Source: Photobacterium lipolyticum (GTDB lineage Bacteria > Pseudomonadota > Gammaproteobacteria > Enterobacterales > Vibrionaceae). From it: a stretch of DNA of 64,000 bases. The DNA lies in contig NZ_PYMC01000001.1 of NCBI RefSeq assembly GCF_003026475.1, positions 1 to 64,000 on the forward strand, read 5' to 3'. The notes beneath the pieces were generated by a model, which did no database searches, was not told the DNA's origin, and worked only from the letters and a program-made list of their open reading frames with translations. Of the stretch, positions 53,562 to 63,475 are shown in pieces. Position 1 is the first letter of the stretch; each line of letters begins with the position of its first letter. The position numbers and the translations under genes were made by a program.

Positions 53562-54071
53562 TGTTACTCCAAAATCTAAAAAGCAGCCCATGCGCTCAGA
53601 TACACGCTTTAATCTATCAGGGAAATCTTGGGTGACAATGAGTTCAACCAGAGTGTTCGAATAGAGGCCTTATAAGTCGCGGGGATATTTTTTCACAAAC
53701 TTATCAACAAAATCAATAACTGCTCTGTAAGAGTTCGACCCAGATAAGTGGTTGGATCAATTGAAATACGATTAAATCACCAAGGGAGCCCCCCAAGGTC
53801 AAGATCTTCACTTAATGCCAACCATTAATAACGAAGCACATAGCTGCCAAATTTTATGGACGAATGGTTTTCTACCTTCCGGTGCCGAAAATGGCTAGTC
53901 TGGTGCATTAGAAAGGTTACACTACCCTTGTCGTATAACTTGAGCAGTAACCTGTTTTATGACGATTGCCGATTTTTTCACTGACAGTAACGCAATGCGA
54001 ACGGGCACGTAAATCACAAACGTTTTACAGAGTAGATGGGTTACCACTTTTCATTGCTGGAATTCACAATC
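53562..54071. other. Intergenic region upstream of the hybrid kinase and alkyltransferase
   Basis: About 510 bases with no credible gene, repeat or terminator that I can support. It must contain the divergent promoters of the signalling operon and of the alkyltransferase. Confidence 0.4.
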
Positions 54072-54551
54072 ATGATTGTTTATACACAATATCAAAGCCC
54101 GATAGGGCTACTCACTATCCAGGCGAATGACCATGGTTTACTTGGCGTTTGGTTTCAAACCCAGACAACCCAGCCAGACACTCTGGGAAAGCTCGATAGT
54201 GAACATCCCGTACTGAAGCAAGCGGTATCTGAATTCCAGGAATATTTTGCCGGAACACGCCAGATATTTAAGGTGCCTCTCGCCGCAACAGGGACCGAAT
54301 TTCAGCAGAAAGTCTGGCAGGCTCTTACCACGATTCCATTCGGCACGACCTGGAGTTACCAAGATTTGGCAAATGTGATTGGTAATCCGAAAGCCGTACG
54401 AGCGGTCGGCCTTGCAAACGGTAAAAATCCGATTTCGATCATTGTGCCCTGCCATCGGGTTATCGGGAAAAATGGCAAACTCACCGGCTATGCCGGCGGT
54501 ATTGAACGTAAAGAGAGGCTACTCAAACATGAAGGGGCTCTTCTGGTTTAG
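54072..54551 (+). CDS. ogt: Methylated-DNA-protein-cysteine methyltransferase
   Basis: A 159-residue O6-alkylguanine repair protein from ATG 54072 (MIVYTQYQSPIGLL). An earlier start at 54036 is possible but has no ribosome site. The active-site motif is IVPCHRVIG; FGTTWSYQDLAN and the KAVRAVGLANGKNP helix-turn-helix region match the family. It transfers an alkyl group from O6-alkylguanine to its cysteine and is used once. It lacks the Ada N-terminal domain, so it is an Ogt-type enzyme. Confidence 0.93.
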   Translation: MIVYTQYQSPIGLLTIQANDHGLLGVWFQTQTTQPDTLGKLDSEHPVLKQAVSEFQEYFAGTRQIFKVPLAATGTEFQQKVWQALTTIPFGTTWSYQDLANVIGNPKAVRAVGLANGKNPISIIVPCHRVIGKNGKLTGYAGGIERKERLLKHEGALLV

Positions 54552-54621
54552 TGTCAGCGATTTTTTGAGCCACCAACCCTAGCACCTAAATACCAAGAAG
54601 AAGATTGAAACGATCAAAGTC

Positions 54622-54720
54622 CGTCATCCCGGAATTGAGGAACGAAATATCCGGGATCCAGTTCTAACCGTGTACTCCTTAGATTCCGTATAAGTTCGTG
54701 CCTCACTTTACGGAATGACG
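54622..54720. repeat. 99-bp palindromic intergenic repeat element
   Basis: The element begins CGTCATCCCGG and ends CGGAATGACG. Its two halves are inverted, diverged copies of one another: the left arm reads GAGGAACGAAATATCCGGGAT and the reverse complement of the right arm reads GAGGCACGAACTTATACGGAAT in outline. Each arm can also form its own hairpin. It looks like a MITE or REP-type dispersed repeat placed downstream of two genes. Confidence 0.7.
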
Positions 54721-54752
54721 AAGCTATCAGATTAACGATTAGTTATTACCGT

Positions 54753-56204
54753 TTAATTCGAAGTACGGTACTTCTCTAAGATCTCACCCAATGACTGCGA
54801 TGCATCAGAGAGTTCCTGAATACCTGCCACTGACGTTTTTGTTGAAGATAGCAGTACGCTCGACTGAGTGCGGATTTCATTCAGATCAGATGTAATATCA
54901 TTAACCACCGCGGTCTGCTGCTCAGCGGCAGACGCAATCTGAGTACTCATGTCCATCACGGACTTAGCCGATTCGGCAATATCATTCACGTCATTGCCGA
55001 TTTCAGTGATCATTACCCGGCTCTTATTGGCTTGCTCTAATGTTTCGGCGGTAATTTGCGAAATACCATGCGTTTCAGCCTGAAGATTATCAATCATAGC
55101 GCGGATCTCAACGGTTGCCTGTTGAGTGCGTCCTGCGAGAGTACGCACTTCATCTGCGACAACAGCAAAACCGCGTCCTTGCTCCCCGGCCCTGGCAGCT
55201 TCAATCGCAGCATTCAGAGCCAGAAGGTTAGTCTGCTCAGAGATCGCATTAATGGTCGTGATCACGTTATTTATTTCTGTTGCTTTCTCATTAAGACTCA
55301 TGACAGATGCCGAAGCTGCATCGGTGTGCTCAGACAATTTGGTCACCACCATGATGGCATCCTGAACTCTCTCGTTGCTATTAAAGACCTTCGCAGTTTC
55401 TTTTTCGGATTGCTGCGCCGCTTGTAAGCCATAACCTGCGATCTCTTTCGCCGTTGCTGACATTTCTTCCATTGCTGTCGCTACAGAATCAACCGAGGCA
55501 TATTGTTGATTCACCCGCTGTTCTGAATCGCGAGCATCTTGTTCAAACGTTGTCGCGGTTTTATACAAGGTTATAGAGCTGACCTTAACCGTATCGACTA
55601 ATTCACTGATGGTATCCATCGAACGATCAAGTTCGTGGCCTATGACACCAAACTCGTCACGTCCGATATGAAAACCAAGACGGGAAGTCAGATCGCCACT
55701 GGCAATGCGGCGAGTCGCCTGATGCATAACCCACAGTGCACCAATTAAATAGGTTGCAACCCAATAGAATAAAAGCCCTATTGGAGCAAGGGGCAACAGT
55801 GAAAGTAAAAATTGAGTGAGGGCCTGTTCTTTCGCATCAGCGTTATTTACAAAAAGCGTTAGCACTGCATGACGCCCGTTATAAGGCATCGAAACAGTAA
55901 TTTCACTGTCGGTTCCGGAAGTTTCTACAGAATATGTAACCAGTTTGATTTTCTGGCTATCAAGCACTTTTTGGATCTCTTTCTCGTTTAGCGTTACGGA
56001 TTGAAGTACATTAACAGCAGACTCTAGTTTGGCTTGCGCCTGAAGACGGTTCGATGCATCAATTTGCTTAATGGTTGAGTAATAATGGCTACCTGAAAAG
56101 CCAACTAAAGCCGCAGATATAACAATAAACAAAACCCAGAATTTGTCATTGATGTTCATTTTAATAAACAGTCGATCTATTGCCCTAAACTCAACTTCTC
56201 TCAT
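54753..56204 (-). CDS. Methyl-accepting chemotaxis protein
   Basis: A 483-residue chemoreceptor. First membrane helix at about 23-40, a short periplasmic sensor of about 90 residues, second helix at about 135-158, HAMP, then a long signalling coiled coil. The hairpin tip [20 protein letters not shown] (plus [15 protein letters not shown]) is the standard CheA/CheW contact site. The small sensor is smaller than a four-helix bundle or Cache domain usually is. No C-terminal CheR-docking pentapeptide is seen. AGAGGGATCACA precedes the ATG. Ligand unknown. Confidence 0.93.
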   Translation of the reverse strand: MREVEFRAIDRLFIKMNINDKFWVLFIVISAALVGFSGSHYYSTIKQIDASNRLQAQAKLESAVNVLQSVTLNEKEIQKVLDSQKIKLVTYSVETSGTDSEITVSMPYNGRHAVLTLFVNNADAKEQALTQFLLSLLPLAPIGLLFYWVATYLIGALWVMHQATRRIASGDLTSRLGFHIGRDEFGVIGHELDRSMDTISELVDTVKVSSITLYKTATTFEQDARDSEQRVNQQYASVDSVATAMEEMSATAKEIAGYGLQAAQQSEKETAKVFNSNERVQDAIMVVTKLSEHTDAASASVMSLNEKATEINNVITTINAISEQTNLLALNAAIEAARAGEQGRGFAVVADEVRTLAGRTQQATVEIRAMIDNLQAETHGISQITAETLEQANKSRVMITEIGNDVNDIAESAKSVMDMSTQIASAAEQQTAVVNDITSDLNEIRTQSSVLLSSTKTSVAGIQELSDASQSLGEILEKYRTSN

Positions 56205-56479
56205 TGTGATCCCTCTGATAAAACAAATATTGCGGATATCATGCGCTCAGGCATTTCCGACTATGATCGCATAAATATGCAACCCAAATAAGCATTACAT
56301 TACAATTAAGCAATGCTGATCACGCATTACCACTAATAACCCCCATTCCAAGCAGAATTAGGCGATCACAAAAAAATTATAAAACACCGTCCTTATGGCA
56401 AATGCTGCAGGCGCAGCTGCCCCGGCTTAGCTAGCAAAACATATCGCATTATATGACCAAGAAAGTCTCAGTAATCCTG
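56205..56479. promoter_or_regulatory. Upstream region of the chemoreceptor gene
   Basis: 275 bases between the chemoreceptor start and the rhodanese terminator. It is AT-rich and should contain the chemoreceptor promoter. No specific boxes identified. Confidence 0.35.
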
Positions 56480-56508
56480 AAAAAATGCCTGTCAGCATCG
56501 CTGACAGG
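56480..56508 (-). terminator. Terminator after the rhodanese gene
   Basis: CCTGTCAGC and GCTGACAGG form a perfect 9-bp stem with a 3-base loop, followed on the minus strand by CATTTTTTCAGG. Clear intrinsic terminator. Confidence 0.85.
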
Positions 56509-56535
56509 TATTCGTCCTATGAAAAACGTCATTCC

Positions 56536-57828
56536 CTAAATCAGTTTAATTCCGTTTTCTTTGGCGATTTCCTCTAATGAATCATCGAGGAATTTAACGT
56601 TGGTATACCCTTTATTGCTCAGCGTGGTATAGGCAATTGCTGCTCGCGATCCCCCCATACAATGAATCACAACTAAACCCGTCTTGGGGATCTGGTTCAA
56701 GTGCTGATCAAGCTCTTCAAGGGGGATATTAATTGATTTTTCCAGGCGTCCTTTGCTCACTTCGTCTGCAGAGCGAACATCGATAATCGTTACGTTACCG
56801 GCTTTAACTGCCTCAACAAAAGCAGTTTCTTCAATTGCACCTTTAGCAAGCTTCTTCACATAATCCAGATTGGTGGCAATCTTTCCGCTTCCTAGAGGAA
56901 GCTGTTCGTTACTCCACGACGCCATTCCACCATTTAAAATGGCAACATTTTTGAATTTCCAGAATGTCAGTATCTCAAATGCTTCAATCGCCTCTTCACT
57001 GACTTCACTGTTTGCAACTATGGTGATCGGTGCCTTCTTATCTCTCAGCCCGTAGATGGTGCGTTTCTTCGTCGGGAATTTTTCTTTATTCCACTTTTGG
57101 TGCATTTGCACAAGCTGGGATGCAGGAAGATGAACAGCACCTTTAATGAAGGTATCAGGAGCATTTCTGACATCAAGCACAACGTGATGCTTGTCGAGGT
57201 TCTTATTCAGCCAATCACGATTGACGTGGACAGGGTAAACCCCTTCTTTCCACGCAGGGAAGCCCTCAACATAGGCTCTTACGTTTTCATAACCGTTCAT
57301 CTTGGCAATCTTTAACGCTTTGGGACTTAGCGGACATGTTACGCCTCCGCAATAAAAGATCAGTGGCGTCATTTTATTTTCTGGTAGCCAATTGAGATTT
57401 TTTTCAAGCTCACTTGCAGGCGTTGCCTTCGAGCCTGGAATATGTCCGATATTATATTTACCCTGAGGACGGGCATCACCGATAAAAAGGGGCTGACCGC
57501 CCTCAATCATTTCTGCGAGCTCGTCAGTTCCGATGATCTGATCTTTGGGCAGCTGGACCAAAATTCTTTTGATCTTGCTGGCGAGCATATTGTCATCAAC
57601 CGTTGCCTTAATCTTGGTATTAACAATCAAGTCTTCGAAAGATTCTGCGCTCTCAAGTTTTGTCTCATCGTTAAACTTGATGACGGTAACTGTTGTTGTC
57701 TTAGGGTTAACGAACTGAATCACTTTCGCTTCTAGAGAAATTGACTGGATTTTGCCTCCCACCTCTGCCGCCATCAATGAGAGCGGCATAAGAAATAGGG
57801 AAAAAAATATGACTGCTTTCTTAAACAT
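56536..57828 (-). CDS. Periplasmic protein with three rhodanese domains
   Basis: A 430-residue exported protein. A Sec signal peptide (core VIFFSLFLMPLSLMAA) is followed by a small beta-rich region to about 90. Three rhodanese domains then follow at about 100-200, 205-320 and 330-430. The first has a cysteine loop FYCGGVTCP, the second has no cysteine at the loop position (VANSEVSEE) and is likely inactive, and the third has HCMGGSRAA. GGAGGATCC precedes the ATG. It may handle sulfane sulphur or cyanide in the periplasm. Role inferred. Confidence 0.87.
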   Translation of the reverse strand: MFKKAVIFFSLFLMPLSLMAAEVGGKIQSISLEAKVIQFVNPKTTTVTVIKFNDETKLESAESFEDLIVNTKIKATVDDNMLASKIKRILVQLPKDQIIGTDELAEMIEGGQPLFIGDARPQGKYNIGHIPGSKATPASELEKNLNWLPENKMTPLIFYCGGVTCPLSPKALKIAKMNGYENVRAYVEGFPAWKEGVYPVHVNRDWLNKNLDKHHVVLDVRNAPDTFIKGAVHLPASQLVQMHQKWNKEKFPTKKRTIYGLRDKKAPITIVANSEVSEEAIEAFEILTFWKFKNVAILNGGMASWSNEQLPLGSGKIATNLDYVKKLAKGAIEETAFVEAVKAGNVTIIDVRSADEVSKGRLEKSINIPLEELDQHLNQIPKTGLVVIHCMGGSRAAIAYTTLSNKGYTNVKFLDDSLEEIAKENGIKLI

Positions 57829-58117
57829 ATGGATCCTCCAATGAAAAAGTTATGCATCCACTCATAACAACTCTTACAAAGAGTGAAATTAATCAGGGAA
57901 AAGTCGTGAACATGCCTCGATCGTTCAAGTTACGGCATTCCATTTAGCGCCTTTATTAATTAGTGTATCCTTATATTCGCAAATGCTAATAAAAATAACT
58001 TGAGCTAATCCACATTTACAAAGGATTTTTATCTTTAAGAAGGCTCAAACTGCAACAAAAAGAACAAAGGAAATCAGGCTCTATCATTGGCTAACGGTGA
58101 CATTATACCGATTGTTA
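57829..58117. other. Intergenic region between rhodanese gene and manA
   Basis: 289 AT-rich bases. No gene, and no clear manA terminator, is visible. It should include the rhodanese-gene promoter. Confidence 0.35.
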
Positions 58118-59317
58118 TTAGTTATAGGCACGAGCAAAACGGCCTGTCGTGCTTGCTGTGTAATTACGGGAATATGCAGGAATAAACACCGACTCACCTT
58201 TTTGGATAGTCAGTGTTTCGCCACTACTGTGATTTACGGTTAGTGGCATATCGATCGCCAGAAGAATTTCAGCACTTGATGTAGTTAGTTTTGTACCTTG
58301 CTGGTTCTGATACACACTGAACTTAAAGTCGGGTACCGGAATTGGGTAGTGAAGCCCCCCCTCAGATTGCTCAGGAGCAAGTAGTAGCATATCTGCTGGC
58401 ATCGGTACAAACCGTGTACTTGCCACCAACTCAGCAATATCCATATGCTTCGGGGTTAGGCCCGCACGAAGTACGTTATCGGAGTTCGCCATGATCTCAA
58501 GGCCTGTGCCTTTGATATAGGCGTGCGGCGTGCAAGCATCGAGGAACATTGCTTCACCAGGCTGCAGTGTCAGCACATTCAGCATCAGCGGCGAGAACAG
58601 GCCGATGTCACCCGGATACTGTCCGGCCAGATCCAAAATTAACGCAAACAGAGCCTCTTCTTTGTGCTGCGCAGCATAAACCAATAGCGCATTTACCGCG
58701 GTCTCTTTCATTTCATCCTGCAACGATAGAATCGCTTCGAAGAACTGACGCAGGCCGGCTTCATTTTGATTTTCTTCCAGTGCTATCACCAATTCATTTA
58801 AATCAGCGTTTTCCAGAACATGAAAGAAACTAATTATTTCGGCAAATTCACGGAAGCCGTTCATTGCCTGATAAGGTGTCAGCGCGAAAACCAGCTCCGG
58901 CTTGTGATTTGGATCTTTGTAGTTACGGTGACCGGCACTTAGCGCAATGCCTGCTCCTTGCTCTTTGGCAAAACCAACTTCGGCCTGTGCCTTACTTGGG
59001 TGAACTTGAATAGACAGGGCTTTTTCTGCCGCTAATATTTTAAACAGGTAAGGTAGCTCACCAAACTGCTTGTCAGCTGCCTCGCCAATAATCGTTGCTT
59101 TATCGGTCTCGATAAATTCAGCCAGACGGGTTGCCTTGCCAGCGACATCAACCTGCGAACAACCGTTTGGGTGGGCACCCATCCAAATTTCCGCTTGTGG
59201 CCGGCCTTCAGGGTTGGCGATGCCAAAAAGAGATTCAATCGATGTTGTGCTACCCCATGAGTAATCTTGGATGACATTGTGCATGCGGAAAAAACACGTA
59301 GATGTAGAGACAGTCAT
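58118..59317 (-). CDS. manA: Mannose-6-phosphate isomerase, type I
   Basis: A 399-residue zinc isomerase. Zinc and active-site motifs are LSIQVHPSKAQAE, the HKPELVFAL glutamate, and CTPHAYIKGTGLEIMANSDN with VLRAGLTPKH. It interconverts mannose 6-phosphate and fructose 6-phosphate in the cytoplasm, and length is typical (about 390). It lies downstream of the PTS permease on the same strand, beyond a terminator-like hairpin. The PTS gene would supply mannose 6-phosphate, so the pair forms a mannose-use route. Confidence 0.95.
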   Translation of the reverse strand: MTVSTSTCFFRMHNVIQDYSWGSTTSIESLFGIANPEGRPQAEIWMGAHPNGCSQVDVAGKATRLAEFIETDKATIIGEAADKQFGELPYLFKILAAEKALSIQVHPSKAQAEVGFAKEQGAGIALSAGHRNYKDPNHKPELVFALTPYQAMNGFREFAEIISFFHVLENADLNELVIALEENQNEAGLRQFFEAILSLQDEMKETAVNALLVYAAQHKEEALFALILDLAGQYPGDIGLFSPLMLNVLTLQPGEAMFLDACTPHAYIKGTGLEIMANSDNVLRAGLTPKHMDIAELVASTRFVPMPADMLLLAPEQSEGGLHYPIPVPDFKFSVYQNQQGTKLTTSSAEILLAIDMPLTVNHSSGETLTIQKGESVFIPAYSRNYTASTTGRFARAYN

Positions 59318-59350
59318 TGTTTACCTTTCTTTTTATTACTGATTTCACGA

Positions 59351-59382
59351 GAAAAACCTCCCCCCGATTAAGGAGGGAGGTT
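59351..59382 (-). terminator. Terminator between the PTS permease gene and manA
   Basis: On the minus strand AACCTCCCTCC and GGGGGGAGGTT pair over 11 positions with one mismatch, followed by TTTTTCTCG. Transcripts from the PTS promoter should be reduced before manA, giving unequal expression. manA may have its own promoter in the same gap. Confidence 0.75.
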
Positions 59383-59474
59383 AAGCGCCAAGCCGGGGGT
59401 ACAAAGCTTTTTCACTCAGGAGACTGTGACGCCGTTATTCGCTATTGTTTCATTAGTACGGTTTCAGCAGTGGC

Positions 59475-61376
59475 TTATGCTAGTGCCGCTTGTGCTTTCG
59501 CCTGACGCATTTTCTTCAGAGAAATCGCAACCAACGCCGTCACTACAGAGCCCGCAATCATACAGACGATAGCCATTAGTGGTTTGTTCATCGCACCAAG
59601 GAGTGCTACCACTGGCCCACCATGTGCCACGCTGTTAGTGATACCGAATGAGAATGCCATCACTGCCGCAACCATCGAGCCAAGCACGTTAGCAGGGATC
59701 ACTGACATTGGGTCTTGAGCGGCAAATGGAATTGCACCTTCGGAGATACCTACCAAGCCCATCGCACTGGCAGCTTTACCCGCTTCAACTTCCGATTGTT
59801 CAAAGATATTCAGCTTGCGACCCAATATTGTCGCAAGACCCATACCCAGAGGAGCAACAGGAATGGCACACGCCATCGCTCCCATAAATTGCGTCTGACC
59901 GCTTGCAATCATGCCGACAGAGAACAGGAAGGCAACCTTGTTGAATGGACCACCCATATCAAAGCCAGCCATACCACCTAATACAATACCCAGCAGAACC
60001 ACGTTACCTGTGCTCATGCTGGTTAGCATTGCATTCAGACCATCCATCAAACTTGCAATCGGTGCGCCGATACCAAAGATAAACAGGCTAGAGATAAACA
60101 AGCTACCCGTAATTGGTGCAATCATGATTGGCACCAACGGCTGGATAAACTTGTGGTAATTTTGGTTAACGACCCACTTAACGAAATAACCGACCAACAA
60201 GCCCGCAACAATCGCACCGATAAAACCCGTGCCCGCTTCCGCACCATAGAATGAGCCGTTGTTAGCAATCCAGCCACCAATCAGACCCGGAGCCAGAGCA
60301 GGACGATCGGCAATGGCATAGGCAATGTAACCAGCCAGAATCGGGATCATCAAAGTAAAGGCAACTACACCCACATCAAGCACTTTCTGCCACATGCTAC
60401 CTTCAGGGATCGCCATCCCGGCTTCCGTTGGCTGACCACCTAGTGCCAGAGCCAGCGCAATCAACAGACCACCGGTAACCACGAACGGGATCATGTGGGA
60501 TACGCCGTTCATCAGGAAGCGATACAGGTCGGAACGTGCCTGAGACACTTTGCTTTCCGTCTGCGCCGGCGCATCATCACCCGAAGCCTGATAACGTGTG
60601 GCTTGAAGCGCTTGGTTGATCAGCCCTTTGCCATCTTTAATTGGTGCCTTCACACCGGTTTTTACCAGTTTTTTACCGGCAAAACGTGCCATGTCTACCT
60701 GCTTGTCACAGCTAACAATAATCGCTTCGGCACGTTCGATATCTTCCGCTGTCGGGCTGTTCTTTACCCCGATCGAGCCGTTGGTTTCCACTTTGATTTC
60801 ATAACCAAGCTCAGCCGCGGCTTTTTCCAGCGCTTCAGCGGCAAGGTAAGTATGCGCCACACCGGCCGGACAACCCGTGACGCCAATTAGCAGGCCTTTA
60901 TCCGCTGCTGGTGCTGCTTGATTCGGTTCTGTTTTTTCCAGTAACAGGTTCAGTGCGTCCTGTTCATTTTCCGCTGACATAAAGGCATCAATGAAACCGT
61001 CTTCAATCAGTTTTGAGGAAAGTTCGGCCAGCACTTCAATATGGTGGTTTGCACCGCCGTCTGGCGAGGCAATCATGAAAAAGAGTTTTGATGGCAGGCC
61101 GTCTTCTGCGCCGTATTCGATACCCCCTCGGCTGATACCGATTGCGACTGCAGGTTCAGCCACCGCGCCACTTTTGGCATGAGGCAGTGCAACTCCATCT
61201 TCGAAACCGGTGTTACCCAGTTCTTCACGGGCATGGATATCCGCTAAAAACTGTGCTTTGTCATGAACTCGACCTTGCTGATGCAACACGTCGATCATCT
61301 CAACAAAGACCTCTTCTTTGGTCGTTGCCTGAAGGCTCAGGCATATCAATTTCTCATTAATCAAATTGGTGATCAT
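59475..61376 (-). CDS. PTS fructose/mannose-family permease EIIA-EIIB-EIIC
   Basis: A 633-residue PTS transporter from ATG 61376 (MITNLINEKL), chosen for the GGGGGAACACTT upstream; a longer reading to 61499 is unsupported. EIIA (1-145) has the phosphohistidine in VALPHAKSGA. EIIB (about 160-260) has the phosphocysteine in GVTGCPAGVAHTY. EIIC (about 285-630) has about eight or nine membrane segments. It imports and phosphorylates a hexose with energy from PEP. The neighbouring manA suggests mannose as substrate, as I recall for the equivalent V. cholerae locus. A CRP-like site lies 130-150 bases upstream. Confidence 0.92.
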   Translation of the reverse strand: MITNLINEKLICLSLQATTKEEVFVEMIDVLHQQGRVHDKAQFLADIHAREELGNTGFEDGVALPHAKSGAVAEPAVAIGISRGGIEYGAEDGLPSKLFFMIASPDGGANHHIEVLAELSSKLIEDGFIDAFMSAENEQDALNLLLEKTEPNQAAPAADKGLLIGVTGCPAGVAHTYLAAEALEKAAAELGYEIKVETNGSIGVKNSPTAEDIERAEAIIVSCDKQVDMARFAGKKLVKTGVKAPIKDGKGLINQALQATRYQASGDDAPAQTESKVSQARSDLYRFLMNGVSHMIPFVVTGGLLIALALALGGQPTEAGMAIPEGSMWQKVLDVGVVAFTLMIPILAGYIAYAIADRPALAPGLIGGWIANNGSFYGAEAGTGFIGAIVAGLLVGYFVKWVVNQNYHKFIQPLVPIMIAPITGSLFISSLFIFGIGAPIASLMDGLNAMLTSMSTGNVVLLGIVLGGMAGFDMGGPFNKVAFLFSVGMIASGQTQFMGAMACAIPVAPLGMGLATILGRKLNIFEQSEVEAGKAASAMGLVGISEGAIPFAAQDPMSVIPANVLGSMVAAVMAFSFGITNSVAHGGPVVALLGAMNKPLMAIVCMIAGSVVTALVAISLKKMRQAKAQAALA

Positions 61377-61811
61377 AAGTGTTCCCCCTGTTTTATTTTT
61401 ATGTTCAGCATTTATGTTGCCGTTGGGGATATTTTCAGCGAACGGGCACCAATCTGATAGTGCATCAGAGAGGCATTTACTGGATATTTGTAACATCATT
61501 TTTGCTTTGTGATCTAATTCTCATATTTCCAACCATATGCCGACAAACATAAAAAAAACACTTAAACATTAAATATCAGCAAGTTGAAATGAATATTAGT
61601 CATAAAAACCTTCACTACATTCATCAATCAGAAATAACAAATCACACCTCAACTAGACAGGAGTAACCAATAATGCGAGACCATCACGTCTATTTGCGTG
61701 ACCCCGCTCACGGATATCTCCCCTTACTGCTCGCTCGGGTAGTATCAAACTGCGGGACAATGAATAATAGTGTCTGTATTTACAGAACAGATAGGCATAG
61801 TCGCGAACACC
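61377..61811. promoter_or_regulatory. Divergent control region, PTS permease / AraC regulator
   Basis: About 435 bases between divergent genes, AT-rich in its middle. It holds the CRP-like site at 61508-61523 and the two promoters. The AraC-type protein probably binds here. No terminator or further gene is supported. Confidence 0.5.
61508..61523. promoter_or_regulatory. Candidate CRP-binding site
   Basis: TGTGA-TCTAAT-TCTCA matches the CRP consensus TGTGA-N6-TCACA with one mismatch. It lies ahead of the sugar PTS gene, where catabolite control is expected. Found by eye only. Confidence 0.5.
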
Positions 61812-62657
61812 ATGAGTCAAGTTTTCCATGATCTCATCGCTAACCTGCTTTCGGAGCGCGAACACTTCAACCGCATTTGGTTCGCCGGTGATCAACTCAC
61901 ACCACCGCCGTTTAGCTATCAGGTGAACTTTCCCCGTCTGGAACTGGTGATCAGTGGCGAGTACATCAACGAGCTCGAAGATCCGGAGCACGGGATCAGC
62001 GAAGTGAAAATTATGGCAGGGGACGCGATTTATATCCCACCCAATAGTTGGAATAAGCCTAATTGGGATACCGATTGCTCGTTGCTGAGCCTGCTATTTG
62101 GCCGCAGGCAGCTCGGATTTAGCTTGGTAAGCAAGACCAAAGATCAGGCAAATTTTTACGATATCCAAAAGCACAGTATCCAGACCCGTACAGGTCACGC
62201 CATCGACCATATTCTGTCGGCGCTCAATGCCCTGTCAAAAGAACCGCTAAAGCAACCGATGGACGAACACCTGCTCTTGGCACTGATGAGCTATTGCCAG
62301 ACCATGTTGTCAATACCGTCAGACTCGAGTAAAAAACGTAGTGAAGATGTCTATCAGGGTATCTGTATCTTTATTCAGGAAAATTTTCACCGGGCAATCA
62401 GCCGGGATACCATTGCCAAGCGATTTAACATTACGCCCAACCACCTCTCTCGGCTATTCCGCCAGCAAGGTCATATGCGATTCGCCGATTACATTACTTG
62501 GGTAAGGATCGAACGCGCGAAATTCATGCTCAAGAAATACGCGTTCCGGCTACATGAAGTGGCGACCCGCTGCGGATTTCAGGACGTAAACTACTTTTAC
62601 CGGGTGTTCAAGAACAAAACAGGCTTAACGCCTTCAGAGTATCGCAGCTCAGTTTAG
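61812..62657 (+). CDS. AraC-family transcriptional regulator of the PTS block
   Basis: A 281-residue regulator from ATG 61812; a GTG at 61770 would add 14 residues and neither has a good ribosome site. The N-terminal half is a cupin-like sensor (INVKIMAGDAIYIPPNSWN region as VKIMAGDAIYIPP). The C-terminal half has two helix-turn-helices: SRDTIAKRFNITPNHLSRLF and HEVATRCGFQDVNYFYRVFK, ending TGLTPSEYR. It lies between two divergently controlled PTS units and presumably activates one or both in response to the sugar. Confidence 0.88.
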   Translation: MSQVFHDLIANLLSEREHFNRIWFAGDQLTPPPFSYQVNFPRLELVISGEYINELEDPEHGISEVKIMAGDAIYIPPNSWNKPNWDTDCSLLSLLFGRRQLGFSLVSKTKDQANFYDIQKHSIQTRTGHAIDHILSALNALSKEPLKQPMDEHLLLALMSYCQTMLSIPSDSSKKRSEDVYQGICIFIQENFHRAISRDTIAKRFNITPNHLSRLFRQQGHMRFADYITWVRIERAKFMLKKYAFRLHEVATRCGFQDVNYFYRVFKNKTGLTPSEYRSSV

Positions 62658-62659
62658 GC

Positions 62660-63475
62660 CTAATGGAACGGGCGAGATAAGGTGTGGAGGATAACTGCTT
62701 TAAGTGCTTCCGGTTCGTTGTTTCCGGTCAACAAATGACAATACTCCGGTTCCAGCAAAGCTTGTGAGAAATAAACAAACGCCTGAATCTGTGGGCGTTG
62801 TGCGGGGGCTGGTAGCGTCATCGCAATCAGTCGTGTGACAGGGCCTCGATTCGAGCCCCACTCTATCGGTCGTGGCATTTGGATCACCGCCATGGCTGGC
62901 TGTTGGATTTCTGCTGACATTATGTGCGGCAACGCAATACCATTTCCCATCGCTGTCGATGATACTTGCTCCCGCTTGAGCATCAGCTTCAATAACACTG
63001 CCGATTTTTCAGGGTTGAGCATACGACACAACCGGGCAAGCAGCTTCTCTTTGGCTTGGCTTACCTTATCATCATTTGCCGGCCCTTCTCCCAATACCTG
63101 ACTGGTAAATTTCATTTCGAAAGGCAGATAAAAAGTACTATTGCCCTCATCACCACTATCAACACTGCAGGCATTACGGTTCTTTTTCTTACCGCTGGTT
63201 TTCACCAGCGTAAATTGCTCGGCCAGAAAATCCGTCAGCACCATACAGGCCAGCTCAGCATCGGAGCCTTCAATGAGCAGCTGGCAGAGATCGCCCGGCA
63301 TACAGCCCAGACTCATGATACGGACCGTCTGCTCGACATTGGCCTGGCGCAGATAGGTGACATCCAGCATCACAACTACCGAACGAAAATAACCCGCCAA
63401 GGTTTTTAGCTGATTCAATTTCCAGGCAGGGATTCCTTCATCACCAATGATGAAGGTAATACGGCGCTCAATCAT
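62660..63475 (-). CDS. PTS EIIA-domain protein (fructose family)
   Basis: A 271-residue protein. The C-terminal half (about 125-270) is an EIIA of the fructose/mannitol family with the phosphohistidine in GIALPHIMSAE. The N-terminal half (IIGDEGIPAWKLNQLKTL, then LCQLLIEGSDAELAC) resembles an HPr-like fold, but I see no active-site histidine in it. It overlaps the EIIB gene by ATGA and converges with the AraC gene with a two-base gap. It probably donates phosphate to the adjacent EIIB. Confidence 0.82.
   Translation of the reverse strand: MIERRITFIIGDEGIPAWKLNQLKTLAGYFRSVVVMLDVTYLRQANVEQTVRIMSLGCMPGDLCQLLIEGSDAELACMVLTDFLAEQFTLVKTSGKKKNRNACSVDSGDEGNSTFYLPFEMKFTSQVLGEGPANDDKVSQAKEKLLARLCRMLNPEKSAVLLKLMLKREQVSSTAMGNGIALPHIMSAEIQQPAMAVIQMPRPIEWGSNRGPVTRLIAMTLPAPAQRPQIQAFVYFSQALLEPEYCHLLTGNNEPEALKAVILHTLSRPFH

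Noticed and set aside
61653..61991. 112-residue minus-strand frame over the AraC regulator start
   Set aside because: It is antisense to the regulator's sensor domain and lacks a ribosome site.
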